From Butyricimonas paravirosa (GTDB lineage Bacteria > Bacteroidota > Bacteroidia > Bacteroidales > Marinifilaceae), in contig NZ_CP043839.1 in the NCBI RefSeq assembly GCF_032878955.1, positions 1,364,001-1,428,000 on the forward strand: a stretch of DNA of 64,000 nt. Reading direction: 5' to 3'. Made by a program: the position numbers and the translations under genes. Below are positions 1-9,083 of the stretch, piece after piece (within the stretch, counting starts at the first letter, position 1; each line of letters starts with the position of its first letter). The notes below the pieces were generated by a model, which saw only the letters and a list, made by a program, of their open reading frames with translations, was not told where the DNA came from and searched no databases.

Positions 1-3000
1 CCCGATATACTTCAACCACTCGGCCGTAGAGGTACGGTAACCGATATTGATTGAATTACAAGAGAACGTGTTCTCCTCCTCGATAAAACGGCTACTCATA
101 TTCGTCGATTTCGTATCGTCGATACGTTTGAAGCGAGCCTTATCTCCCGGCTTCTGCCAACGATCGTACAACGCACGCTTATCCTGGTTATACTTCAACT
201 GCGACGAACTGATATTCTCCACCTTGTTAAACAACGTGGATAACGAAATCATACCGCCCACCCGATAAGAGAAAGAAGCCCCGAAAGAAAAACCTTTATA
301 CACCAACGAAGTCTGGAAAGCCCCCTGTACCTTCGGGTTACTGTCACCGATCAACACCTCGTCACTCTGCTTCCATTCATACGTGTACGAACCGTCCTTC
401 TTAATAAAAATCTCGTTACCCGTGGCAGGGTCGATACCTGCCGAACGCACGGCGTACACCCCGGTCGTGCTTGCATTATCATAATAACGCAACAAAGAGG
501 TACTTGCCTGCCCGCGCTCGTTGTACTCCTCCAACAAATTACCGATTTTCTTATATTTCGTCGTGTTATGATTCAAATTACCGCTAACATACCAGTTAAA
601 ATCCCGTTGTTTGAAAAAATAGTAGGTCATACGCACCGAAATCGAACGGTTATCCGTAGCTCCCACGTTCATCGGGGCAGTCGATGCTCCGGTAGAAGTC
701 GGCATATCGATACGCACCAACAACGGATCCGTATTACGCATTTGATAATCGAAATTCAAATTCAAACGGCTATCAAGGAACTGAACATCCACCCCGAAAT
801 TATGCGTCACCGTGCGTTGCCACTTCAAATTGTTGTTACCCCACGTCTCCACCGAGGCTGCCAGCCCGAAAGGATTCGAATAAGCCGTATTGTACATGTA
901 AATGCTGGACGACAACTTCGCATCGTAATTCTGGTTGCCAGGATTACCCAAAGAATAACGCAACTTCAAATAATTAATCACCTTACTGTTCGCCAAGAAA
1001 TTCTCTTGATGCACGTTCCAACCGACACCCACAGCCCAAGTCGTCGTGAACGGGTCGTTGATACCGAACTGCGAAGCCCCGTTCGTCGTCAGGTTGAAAT
1101 CGAGCAGATAACGCATATGATAAGCGTAATTCGCATTGAAATAATAACTCACGCTACGATTCTTACTGTCCGAGGCACTCGGTTTCCCCGTCGCATAACT
1201 AGATGAAAAATTCGGACTCGAAAACTGGTCGGTGGTATATCCTTGCGCCCCGAAACCGTATGACTCCTGCGTCTTGTCCGAGAACTGCATACCGGCAACC
1301 CCGTTCAACGTGTGCTCCCCGAAAGAACGCCCCACCGTCAAGTTCACGCGCCCCGTAACCGAATTACTCGTGGTCGAACTCTTCGTGTAAGTCCCCTTCT
1401 TATCTGCGTCGGTCTTCGAGAAAACCGTTTCGTTCGGTGAACGGAAACGCTCTGCTTCCGACTTAGACATCTGGTATTGCAAATTACCGCGAACTCGGAA
1501 ATAGGTCAGGAAACGATACTCGATCTGGAAATTATTCGTGATATTCCACGTGTCCGTCTCGTTCGTGCTCGCTTGCTGGTAATCCCACAACGGGTTCCAA
1601 ATATAATCGTAATTATTCGCTCCAGCAAGACTCTCCCGGTACACGTACTTGGGCACCTCTCCGTCAACCGTACGCTTTGCGTAAAACGGATTCATCTGCG
1701 AATATGAAGAAAAATCCACCGGGTTATTTATCGCCTTCGTCTTCCCGATCATCGTTTGATTGGAAAACGACAAATCTTTCACCCGGTAAGAAAGACGTAT
1801 ATTACCGTTCAAAATATCACGGCTAGACTTTTTCATCACACCCTGCGTGTTATTATAAGAAACTCCCACGCCATACAAGAACGTCTGGTCCCCCCCGTCA
1901 ATGAAAACATTATGTCCTTGAGTGAATGCCGTGCGTAACGGCTCGTTCAACCAGTACGTGTCATACCCCTCCTGCACCAACTTCAACCGAGCATAATAAC
2001 GTGCCCGGTTCGACTCGTTGATAATCTCTCCGTTCTCATCCAGATTACCTCCAGAAGTTTCCCGGTACACCCCGGCCAACTTCTCGTACTCCAACTTCTC
2101 CGCGGCATTCATCAAATTAAAATCACTCAAATCCGCCCAACCCACGGTAAAATTACCGGTATAAGAAAAACGCAACTGCCCTTGTTTCGGCTTTATAGTT
2201 TCAACAACAACCACACCGTTTGCAGCCTTCGAGCCGTAAATCGCCGTGGCCGAAGCATCCTTCAAAATAGAAATACTCTCCACGCGGTCCATATTCAAAT
2301 CCTGAATCGTCTCCAGCGTCGTCTCGAAACCATCCAAGATAAACAACGGCTGGTTCGGATCTGTGCTATACTCCTGAGACAAATCCGTCACGTTAATCTT
2401 ACCATTGATACTGATATCCAAGGCTGCATTCGGGTTAGATCCTTGTGCACGATTCTCCGTGATAATAAACGAAGGATCCAATATACTCAAACTCCGTAAC
2501 ACATTTTGCGGGCTAATCTGCTTCAATTCTTCCGCTTTAAACGTCGAAACGGAACCAGTAAAAGTCTCTATATTACGCGTATAAATACCCGTGATCACAG
2601 TCTCCTCCAACTCTGTCACGTCCTCCTCCAACTTTACGTCTATCACATTCTTGTCTCCAATTACCACCCGCTTGCTTTTCATTCCCATGAACGAAAACAA
2701 CAACGCCAGATTCTTGGAATCACCGCACTCTATCGTGTACGTCCCGTCCACGCGGGTCGTCGTCCCCAATTTCGTTCCCTCGAGCATAACCGTCACACCC
2801 GGCAACGGCTGCCCCGTCTCGTCCTTCACTTGTCCCGTAATTTTTCGAGACTTCACTTGTTGTTGCGGTGCTTTAGCCTTCTCTTGCCGCTTCAAAACGA
2901 TCGTCTTATCCTCTATCGACCACTCCAAATCGGTCCCTGCCAAACACTTCGTCAACACAACACTCAACCGCTCGTTCGTAAACCGCAATGTCAAGTTCTT

Positions 3001-3228
3001 CACCGCCGCCACTTGCTCGTCCTGATACAAAAAAGTAAAACCCGTCGATTTCTCCAAAATGGAAATAATCTCCGTCAAATTCGCGTTCTGCACCTCGAAA
3101 GAGACCTTCTCCTCCTGAGCATAGGTACTCAAGAACGACGACGCCAAAAAGATAACGCATATCACCTTTCGACACAACGCCCACAAGCCCCTTTTACCAA
3201 AAAGCGCTCCATGTTTCATTTTCACCAT
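1..3228 (-). CDS. SusC/RagA-family TonB-dependent outer-membrane transporter, C-terminus cut by window edge
   Basis: This gene encodes an outer-membrane channel that imports a bound nutrient with TonB energy. The 1076 visible codons stay open to base 1, so the end of the barrel lies outside the window. In order one sees a signal peptide ending near residue 37 (STYAQ), an STN domain (about 42-112), a carboxypeptidase-D-like beta-sandwich (about 128-215, with TGQVKDETGQPLPGVTV) and a TonB plug containing LFILDGFE and KDASATAIYGSKAANGVVVV. The STN domain marks it as a transducer for the FecR and ECF sigma genes directly upstream on the same strand. An alternative ATG lies three codons in, at 3219. 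The substrate is unknown, and any SusD partner would lie to the left. The family call is very safe. Confidence 0.95.
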   Translation of the reverse strand, partial: MVKMKHGALFGKRGLWALCRKVICVIFLASSFLSTYAQEEKVSFEVQNANLTEIISILEKSTGFTFLYQDEQVAAVKNLTLRFTNERLSVVLTKCLAGTDLEWSIEDKTIVLKRQEKAKAPQQQVKSRKITGQVKDETGQPLPGVTVMLEGTKLGTTTRVDGTYTIECGDSKNLALLFSFMGMKSKRVVIGDKNVIDVKLEEDVTELEETVITGIYTRNIETFTGSVSTFKAEELKQISPQNVLRSLSILDPSFIITENRAQGSNPNAALDISINGKINVTDLSQEYSTDPNQPLFILDGFETTLETIQDLNMDRVESISILKDASATAIYGSKAANGVVVVETIKPKQGQLRFSYTGNFTVGWADLSDFNLMNAAEKLEYEKLAGVYRETSGGNLDENGEIINESNRARYYARLKLVQEGYDTYWLNEPLRTAFTQGHNVFIDGGDQTFLYGVGVSYNNTQGVMKKSSRDILNGNIRLSYRVKDLSFSNQTMIGKTKAINNPVDFSSYSQMNPFYAKRTVDGEVPKYVYRESLAGANNYDYIWNPLWDYQQASTNETDTWNITNNFQIEYRFLTYFRVRGNLQYQMSKSEAERFRSPNETVFSKTDADKKGTYTKSSTTSNSVTGRVNLTVGRSFGEHTLNGVAGMQFSDKTQESYGFGAQGYTTDQFSSPNFSSSYATGKPSASDSKNRSVSYYFNANYAYHMRYLLDFNLTTNGASQFGINDPFTTTWAVGVGWNVHQENFLANSKVINYLKLRYSLGNPGNQNYDAKLSSSIYMYNTAYSNPFGLAASVETWGNNNLKWQRTVTHNFGVDVQFLDSRLNLNFDYQMRNTDPLLVRIDMPTSTGASTAPMNVGATDNRSISVRMTYYFFKQRDFNWYVSGNLNHNTTKYKKIGNLLEEYNERGQASTSLLRYYDNASTTGVYAVRSAGIDPATGNEIFIKKDGSYTYEWKQSDEVLIGDSNPKVQGAFQTSLVYKGFSFGASFSYRVGGMISLSTLFNKVENISSSQLKYNQDKRALYDRWQKPGDKARFKRIDDTKSTNMSSRFIEEENTFSCNSINIGYRTSTAEWLKYIG

Positions 3229-3306
3229 TTTTTTTAATTTAAATTAAACTAACGAACGGTCTTCTTCCCCGATTCACGACACAGCCTTGGGCCCTATAAC
3301 TGTTTT

Positions 3307-4482
3307 TCATTTTTCGGTTATATAAATCGTCCTACCTTCTATATTAAAATTCAATCCTCCGGTCATCTCCAACATCCGCACGACTTGTTCAAAATTACCA
3401 TAACGCCGCATATTTCCCGTGAATGAAATTCTTTTCGTTTCCTCGTCTTTAAACACGACCTTCACATCGTACCACCGCGACACCACCTGCATTACACGCT
3501 CCAAAGATTGCTGCCGAAACACGAATAGTCCCTTTTGCCACGCCACATAGGGGAACACATTTACCTCCACTTTGCTCAAATGTCCATCCTTATCCAACAC
3601 TCCCTGCTCGTTCGGCTCCAACAACACACTCTCATTATCCGACGATAAACGCACTACCCCCTCCACCAACGTCGTCACCACACGCTCTTCTTCCGCATAA
3701 CCGCTCACGTTAAAAATAGTTCCCAACACCTCGATTTTGGCATCCTCCACCTCCACCACGAACGGATGCTCCGGATCTTTTGCCACTTCAAAATACCCTT
3801 CTCCACGTAAAAACACCCGTCGCTCCCCGCGATCAAACTGCACCGGATAACGCAACTCCGATTCCGAATTCAAACACACCGAAGTCCCATCACCCAACAC
3901 AACCGAATACTCACCACCCCGCGGTACCCGCAAAATATTGTATTGCAACTCCTCCGTGTCACACTTCTCCCGACACAACCTCTCCCCGGTATAACTCACT
4001 CGGCCCTCCGTCGAATGCACCTCCATTCCCTCGTGCATCCACACCGAATCCAACTGCCCTTTCCCCAACATCACGCATTCACCACTCGATAAAATCAACT
4101 CGGCCTTCGACCCCTCTGCGATAATCTCGGAAGCGGCATTCAAACGCTCTAAACCCGACAATTCCATCCGATCAAAGTAAAACCATCCCCCTAACAACAA
4201 AAACACGGAGGCAACCGCTGAAGAGAGATAGCAAAACCTTCGTACCCGCACTCGTCTCTGAGCACGTCTTTTTACCTTCGCATAAGCACGCTCGCTATCC
4301 GTACGCGCCCGTTGAGCCATCTTCATCTTCATAAACTCAACCGACATCACCTTCGCATACAACACCTCGTTCTCTGGGCTTTCCTCACGCCAAGACCGCA
4401 CCTTCTCTTCCTCCTCCTCCGTTAAATTTTGTTGCCGCACCTTCACCAGCAACATCACCACTTCTGAATAATTCTCAAACAT
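3307..4482 (-). CDS. FecR-type anti-sigma factor / sigma regulator
   Basis: An inner-membrane regulator that holds the partner ECF sigma factor and relays a signal from the STN domain of the outer-membrane transporter. It has a cytoplasmic N-terminal helical region with conserved VRSWREESPENE, one membrane segment, a periplasmic FecR domain beginning near the LRVPRGGEYSVVLGDGTSV motif, and a C-terminal DUF4974-like domain ending GGLNFNIEGRTIYITEK. The frame is open to a TTG at 4524, but the ATG at 4482 (MFENYSEVV) matches the usual family N-terminus better. It lies between the sigma gene and SusC on the same strand, the standard Bacteroidota order. Confidence 0.93.
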   Translation of the reverse strand: MFENYSEVVMLLVKVRQQNLTEEEEEKVRSWREESPENEVLYAKVMSVEFMKMKMAQRARTDSERAYAKVKRRAQRRVRVRRFCYLSSAVASVFLLLGGWFYFDRMELSGLERLNAASEIIAEGSKAELILSSGECVMLGKGQLDSVWMHEGMEVHSTEGRVSYTGERLCREKCDTEELQYNILRVPRGGEYSVVLGDGTSVCLNSESELRYPVQFDRGERRVFLRGEGYFEVAKDPEHPFVVEVEDAKIEVLGTIFNVSGYAEEERVVTTLVEGVVRLSSDNESVLLEPNEQGVLDKDGHLSKVEVNVFPYVAWQKGLFVFRQQSLERVMQVVSRWYDVKVVFKDEETKRISFTGNMRRYGNFEQVVRMLEMTGGLNFNIEGRTIYITEK

Positions 4483-4617
4483 ATCGTATTCATAATTTTC
4501 ACGCATACGACACATCAAAAACAAAAATAGGTATTAAAAAAAGTGATTATTTTCTCATTTTAACACTTCAATTCTTCCAACACCTCAAGTAAAATACAAT
4601 GAATCAAAAAGATAATA

Positions 4618-5151
4618 TTAAATCAACGGAGCCAAAAAAAGATACAACTTTCCTAATTTTTCTTTCAACACCTGCTTGGCGGCCTGCTTGCGCTTTTTCA
4701 CTGTCTCTTCCCCGACATTCAACTTCTGGGCAATCTCCTTCACTCGATACCCCTCCATCGACATCGTGATTACCTGCCGGTAGGTCGGTGGCAACGCCTC
4801 CATCGCTTGGTTCACTAACCTGAAAATCTCCTCTTCCATATACCGGTTAGCCTCCATCACATCCACCTTCTCCTCCCTATACGAACGCATCATCTCTTCC
4901 CTCAACTTCTCCCCACGTAAATAATTGAAACACCGAAAACGCACCATCTGGTAAACATAAGCCGAAAAATTTTCCACGGCCTTCCATCTCCCCCGTTGCT
5001 CCCACATCTTTACGAACACATCCTGCACCAAGTCTTCCGCCACGACCTCCTCCTCCACGTAATAACACGCAAAAGAAAGCAAAGAAGGATAATAATCCAT
5101 AAATAAATCATGGAAAAAATTTTCTTCGCATATTATTTGCTTACTCTTCAT
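4618..5151 (-). CDS. ECF-subfamily RNA polymerase sigma factor
   Basis: An extracytoplasmic-function sigma factor, about 177 residues. Region 2 is seen in the DLVQDVFVKMWEQR stretch and FSAYVYQMVRFRCFNYLR. Region 4 is seen in LPPTYRQVITMSMEGYRVKE followed by the helix-turn-helix IAQKLNVGEETVKKRK. It probably drives the downstream FecR and SusC genes when FecR releases it. The start is set at MKSKQ; an upstream in-frame ATG at 5181 would add ten residues with no family support. About 130 bases separate it from the FecR gene. Confidence 0.93.
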   Translation of the reverse strand: MKSKQIICEENFFHDLFMDYYPSLLSFACYYVEEEVVAEDLVQDVFVKMWEQRGRWKAVENFSAYVYQMVRFRCFNYLRGEKLREEMMRSYREEKVDVMEANRYMEEEIFRLVNQAMEALPPTYRQVITMSMEGYRVKEIAQKLNVGEETVKKRKQAAKQVLKEKLGKLYLFLAPLI

Positions 5152-5318
5152 AGAATCTCTTAGCTCACATTTGCGATACAAGTATACAAAGAATTCAATA
5201 AAAAGGTTTAAACTTAACTTACAAATTTGTTAATTATTTCCTTTATTGCATTTTTCAGCCTTGCTTATTCTAACCATTTCATACATCAGCCTACTCACTT
5301 ACGAGATAACCAGAATCC

Positions 5319-7445
5319 CTACTTCTGTTGAAAGCGGAACTCATCCACCATATCCAGTAACACAGCCCCGTAACGTTCCACGATCTTTTTCCCAACTCCG
5401 GGAACTGCCAGCAATTCCTTTGAATTCGTGGGCAACGTGTTACTGATTCCCAACAAAGCTTTCTGCTGCAATACCGTGTACACGGGCAATTTCAATCGTT
5501 CAGCCTCTTTGTTCCTCCAAGCTCGAAGAGTTTCATATAACTTCGAGTGTAATATATCAGGAGAAATCTCCACTTTTTCCGCTCCGGCACGTTTCGCCTT
5601 AATCTTCACCTTCGGGGCATCAATTAACGCCTTCGCCTTCGCTCGTAAATAATCTTTTACAGAAAAACCGTTCCCGATCACTTTCAACGTTTCAAGTTTC
5701 AAGTTCACCTCTCCCCGAAAACGTTCCATATTTTGTTCCACCAACTTCCTCACCTCCTTGTTATCAATCTCCGGAATAGCCTCTTCCAAGAATTTTCCAA
5801 AAATAGACATCGTATGTTCCCGGAAATATTCCGCCCCCTTCTTCACCCGATCTGCGATCACCGGGTCCGCCTCGTAATTCCCATCTTCCGGCATCAACCG
5901 TTCCAACTGGTTCTGAAACCGTTCGGCCACCGCCAACAATTCCTCCGCACACTTGGCTCCCGCCACCCGGTAACGTTCCACCCAATCGGGATACAACCGA
6001 CGCAACTGCTCATCCAGCACCCGGTACAAATAATGTAACCTCCACCGGATCGTCTCGTAATCGAATTGTTCCAGCAACAACTCCCTGAAATAAGACTGCC
6101 GGGCCTGTTGCAATTCCTCCTTATTCGGCTCCTTCAGTTCCGCCTCCCGCACGAATTCATCTATTGCCCCGTCACTCACCAGTGAACGCACGGTTACTGG
6201 GGAACTCAACACAAGTCCCTCGAACGTCTTGCAACGGCTCAACGCCACGTACACCTGCCCGTGAGCAAATGCTGCATTGGCATCCACGATCGCCCGTTCA
6301 AACGTCAACCCTTGGCTTTTATGAATCGTAATCGCCCACGCCGTTTTCAACGGGTACTGCTTAAACGTTCCCTCCACCGTCTCCGTGATCTCCCGAGTCT
6401 CCTCGTCTAACGTGTATCTCGTGTTCGTCCATTCCTCCGGGGTCACCTGAATCTTCAGACCATCCTCTTTTCCTACCACCTCGATGGAACGGTCATTAAT
6501 AGCCGTGATCTTACCGATTTTCCCGTTGTAGTAACGCTTTTCCGGTGATGAATCATTTTTCACGAACATCACCTGCGCCCCCTGTTTCAGCACCAACGTC
6601 TCCTCCGTGGGATAAGAATAAGTGGGGAAATTATCCTTCACTTCTGCCTTGAACGAATAAGCCCTAGTCGATAATTCTGCCATTTTCACGTCGTTAATCC
6701 TTTGTGCTTGGTGGTTATGTGTTGTCAACGTGATATACCCCTCGTCATCCGAAGGCTTAAAGCCCGGTACATACCTCCGGTTCAACATCCCCAACACCGC
6801 GGCATCCACCCGGTTCTCCCGTACCCGGTTCAACAGGTCCACGAATTCCCGATCCTGTTGCCTGTAAACGTGTTTCAACTCGATTGCCACGTAACGGGTG
6901 GCTGCCAAAGCCTTACTATGGAAAAAGAACGCCGATGCGTAATGTTGTTTCAACAACGCCCACTCGTCCTCTTTCACCACGGGAGCCAACTGCTGCAAAT
7001 CACCGATCAACAACAACTGCACCCCACCGAAAGGCTCGTTCTTGGAGCGGTAACGACGCAACATATCATCCACCGCATCCAGCAAATCTGCCCGTACCAT
7101 ACTGATCTCGTCAATCACCAGCAAATCAATCGTCTTGATAATATTGATCTTTTCCCGGTTAAACTTGTGCGTGTATTGCAATTTTTCACCTCGCTCCACC
7201 GTATCCGAACTTCCCGGCACGTATGGCCCGAACGGCAACTGGAAGAAAGAGTGGATCGTCACCCCACCCGCATTAATTGCCGCCACTCCCGTGGGAGCAA
7301 CCACAATCATCCTTTTGGGTGATCTCCGTTTCAATTCCCGCAGAAACGTAGTTTTTCCTGTTCCCGCTTTTCCTGTAAGAAACACGTTCACTCCCGTATA
7401 TTCCAAAAAGTCATACGCCAATTCCAGTTGAGGATTACTTTCCAT
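5319..7445 (-). CDS. Pif1/RecD-like superfamily 1 DNA helicase with C-terminal HRDC domain
   Basis: A 708-residue ATP-driven DNA helicase. The N-terminal motor has Walker A (GKAGTGKTT near residue 27), the Pif1-like VVAPTGVAAINAGGVTIHSFF motif, Walker B (LLVIDEISMV) and motif III (LLIGDLQQLAPV). The late motor motifs AWAITIHKSQGLTF and VYVALSRC are of the RecD/Pif1 type. A long helical linker leads to a C-terminal HRDC domain (about 640-700, with LPVYTVLQQKALLGI and LLAVPGVGKKIVERYG). It stands alone, divergent from the efflux gene at 7785. Replication-fork, recombination or G-quadruplex work would fit the family, but its specific task cannot be read here. Confidence 0.92.
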   Translation of the reverse strand: MESNPQLELAYDFLEYTGVNVFLTGKAGTGKTTFLRELKRRSPKRMIVVAPTGVAAINAGGVTIHSFFQLPFGPYVPGSSDTVERGEKLQYTHKFNREKINIIKTIDLLVIDEISMVRADLLDAVDDMLRRYRSKNEPFGGVQLLLIGDLQQLAPVVKEDEWALLKQHYASAFFFHSKALAATRYVAIELKHVYRQQDREFVDLLNRVRENRVDAAVLGMLNRRYVPGFKPSDDEGYITLTTHNHQAQRINDVKMAELSTRAYSFKAEVKDNFPTYSYPTEETLVLKQGAQVMFVKNDSSPEKRYYNGKIGKITAINDRSIEVVGKEDGLKIQVTPEEWTNTRYTLDEETREITETVEGTFKQYPLKTAWAITIHKSQGLTFERAIVDANAAFAHGQVYVALSRCKTFEGLVLSSPVTVRSLVSDGAIDEFVREAELKEPNKEELQQARQSYFRELLLEQFDYETIRWRLHYLYRVLDEQLRRLYPDWVERYRVAGAKCAEELLAVAERFQNQLERLMPEDGNYEADPVIADRVKKGAEYFREHTMSIFGKFLEEAIPEIDNKEVRKLVEQNMERFRGEVNLKLETLKVIGNGFSVKDYLRAKAKALIDAPKVKIKAKRAGAEKVEISPDILHSKLYETLRAWRNKEAERLKLPVYTVLQQKALLGISNTLPTNSKELLAVPGVGKKIVERYGAVLLDMVDEFRFQQK

Positions 7446-7582
7446 GAATCAAGATTTTACACGAATTATCATTCTATTCGGCCTTCACAGACACGCAACT
7501 CGTACAAAGGTATGAAAATAATCTATTCGTATCACGGCAATTATACACAATCACGTACACCTCTTGATATTTTCGATTATTT

Positions 7583-7615
7583 TTTAGGATTATTCTTTAC
7601 AGATTCATATATTTG
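7583..7615 (+). promoter_or_regulatory. Bacteroidota-type promoter ahead of the efflux leader
   Basis: TATATTTG at 7608-7615 matches the Bacteroidota minus-7 box TAnnTTTG exactly. TTTA at 7583-7586, 21 bases upstream, is a fair minus-33 element. Transcription would begin near 7621, about 20 bases before the 16-codon leader ORF and roughly 165 bases before the pump's ATG. That leaves a long untranslated leader, unusual for a simple pump gene. Confidence 0.55.
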
Positions 7616-7639
7616 TAGAAATTATATACAATACCATTT

Positions 7640-7690
7640 ATGAGATTTCAAAACTTCATTATGGGCATTCCGTATCGGGTTCGTGCCTAA
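7640..7690 (+). CDS. Putative 16-residue leader peptide (MRFQNFIMGIPYRVRA) controlling the downstream efflux pump
   Basis: A short ORF, ATG to TAA, begins about 20 bases after the predicted transcription start. Its peptide carries Arg-Val-Arg at residues 13-15, just before the stop. Arg/Lys-X-Arg/Lys (+X+) is the established motif at which macrolide-bound ribosomes stall, as in the Erm and Mef leaders ending MRLR. The pump downstream resembles MefA, so a drug-sensing leader is the natural reading. A terminator-like stem begins six bases after the stop codon. The ORF and motif are seen directly; translation and stalling are inferred. A short ORF like this can arise by chance. Confidence 0.45.
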   Translation: MRFQNFIMGIPYRVRA

Positions 7691-7695
7691 TTTAA

Positions 7696-7745
7696 TCCCG
7701 GAAAAATTCCTCCGGACTTTTTTAAAACTTTCCTCCTAACCGGGA
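7696..7745 (+). terminator. Candidate attenuator: terminator hairpin with a competing stem
   Basis: Bases 7696-7702 (TCCCGGA) can pair with TCCGGA at 7711-7716, with one bulged C and an 8-base loop. Six T follow directly at 7718-7723, the form of an intrinsic terminator. The same left arm, TCCCGG at 7696-7701, can instead pair with CCGGGA at 7740-7745, which would break the terminator. Two mutually exclusive pairings after a leader ORF suggest transcription attenuation of the efflux gene. The stems are short, about six pairs each. Confidence 0.45.
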
Positions 7746-7784
7746 AGTATCAAGGTATTGTTTTCTCACTTTTAATAAATTACC

Positions 7785-9020
7785 ATGAATAACTGGAAAA
7801 AGGTATTCGCAATTATATGGACAGGACAGTTTTTCTCCATACTGACCAGTTCTCTCGTTAATTTTGCCATCATTTTATGGCTAACCTTTGAAACTAAATC
7901 GGCAGAAACTTTGGCTTTCGCCACGATTGCCGCCATGTTACCGCAAGGCATCTTAGGTATGTTTTCCGGAGTATTTATTGACCGGTGGAGCAGGAAGAAA
8001 ATCATGATCCTGTCTGACAGTTTCATTGCTTTCTGCACGCTTATTCTAGCCTTTTTATTTTATTTCGAACAAGCGGAAGTTTGGCAAATCTATCTATTGT
8101 TAGCACTACGATCGATAGGTTCAGCTTTCCATGCTCCTTCAATGCAAGCATCTATCCCATTACTCGCTCCAGAATCTCAATTATTACGGATCGCCGGGAT
8201 CAACCAGATGATCAATTCTGCCTGTAATATAGCCGGACCAGCTTTAGGAGCCTTGGCAATTACCACGCTCGCCATGCCTGTCGTGCTTATGCTCGACGTG
8301 ATCGGAGCCATACTCGCCTGTACCTCGCTGGCTTTCGTCAAAATACCGAACCCACCACCCGGTGAACATGCGGGAGAAAACAATGTCCTTCAAGACTTAA
8401 AAGAGGCTCAACGGGAGGTTGTCAGCCACCGGGGGATGCCATTATTGTTAATCCTCTCGATCATAGCCACATTTTTTATCATGCCAGTCAGCGTGCTTTT
8501 CCCTTTAATGACCCTCAATCACTTTTCAGGCGATGCTTTCCAAATGAGTCTGATTGAAGCCATCTGGGGAGTCGGAGCCCTATTTGGGGGAGTAGCCTTG
8601 AGTATCAAACAATACAAGATCAACAAAATCACGCTGATCAACCTGACATACATCCTCTTGGGAGCCGGATTCACGGCATCTGGCCTACTATCTCCCAATG
8701 CTTTTGTCTGGTTCGTCATGTTTACCGCATTTGAAGGCGTGATCGGGTCATTATACTTTGCCTCGTTCACAGCCGTTATCCAGACGAAAATCAACCCGGC
8801 AATACTCGGACGAGTATTTTCCATATACATGAGCCTTAGTATGCTCCCCTCCATGCTCGGATTAATGAGTACCGGGTTTATTGCCGATCACGTGGGGATT
8901 ACAAACACGTTCGTCATTGGTGGGCTCGTGATATTAGCTATCGGGGTTATATCATTCTGCCTCCCGTCCTTGTTGCAAGTGGGTAAATTGACCGTTAACG
9001 GGAAAACCCACAATATCTAA
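7785..9020 (+). CDS. MFS efflux transporter of the Mef (macrolide efflux) type
   Basis: A 411-residue, 12-helix major-facilitator pump that would export a small molecule, probably a drug, using the proton gradient. The N-terminus (NNWKKVFAIIWTGQF), the VFIDRWSRKKIMI loop after helix 2, the RSIGSAFHAPSMQA stretch and IPLLAPESQLLRIAGINQ follow the layout of MefA from memory. The family's central loop is present near residues 190-215. It is preceded by a leader ORF and terminator-like hairpin and followed by a bidirectional terminator, so it is a single-gene unit. Substrate specificity is inferred only from this resemblance. Confidence 0.85.
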   Translation: MNNWKKVFAIIWTGQFFSILTSSLVNFAIILWLTFETKSAETLAFATIAAMLPQGILGMFSGVFIDRWSRKKIMILSDSFIAFCTLILAFLFYFEQAEVWQIYLLLALRSIGSAFHAPSMQASIPLLAPESQLLRIAGINQMINSACNIAGPALGALAITTLAMPVVLMLDVIGAILACTSLAFVKIPNPPPGEHAGENNVLQDLKEAQREVVSHRGMPLLLILSIIATFFIMPVSVLFPLMTLNHFSGDAFQMSLIEAIWGVGALFGGVALSIKQYKINKITLINLTYILLGAGFTASGLLSPNAFVWFVMFTAFEGVIGSLYFASFTAVIQTKINPAILGRVFSIYMSLSMLPSMLGLMSTGFIADHVGITNTFVIGGLVILAIGVISFCLPSLLQVGKLTVNGKTHNI

Positions 9021-9033
9021 AGTATATAAATTA

Positions 9034-9059
9034 AAAGCCACCTCGAAAAAGGTGGCTTT
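9034..9059. terminator. Bidirectional intrinsic terminator between convergent genes
   Basis: AAAGCCACC at 9034-9042 and GGTGGCTTT at 9051-9059 form a perfect 9-bp stem with an 8-base loop. The arms end in A and T tracts, so it can stop transcripts from the efflux gene on the left and the DsbD-like gene on the right. Confidence 0.85.
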
Positions 9060-9083
9060 CAAATATCTGATCAATTCGATAGA

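Noticed and set aside
568..1206. A 212-codon plus-strand ORF
   Set aside because: It lies fully antisense to the SusC gene and has Arg/His/Ile-rich low-complexity content typical of a reverse-strand shadow.
3307..4524. Upstream TTG start for the first FecR gene
   Set aside because: The ATG at 4482 gives the usual family N-terminus; the extra residues (with several Met and Cys) look non-coding.
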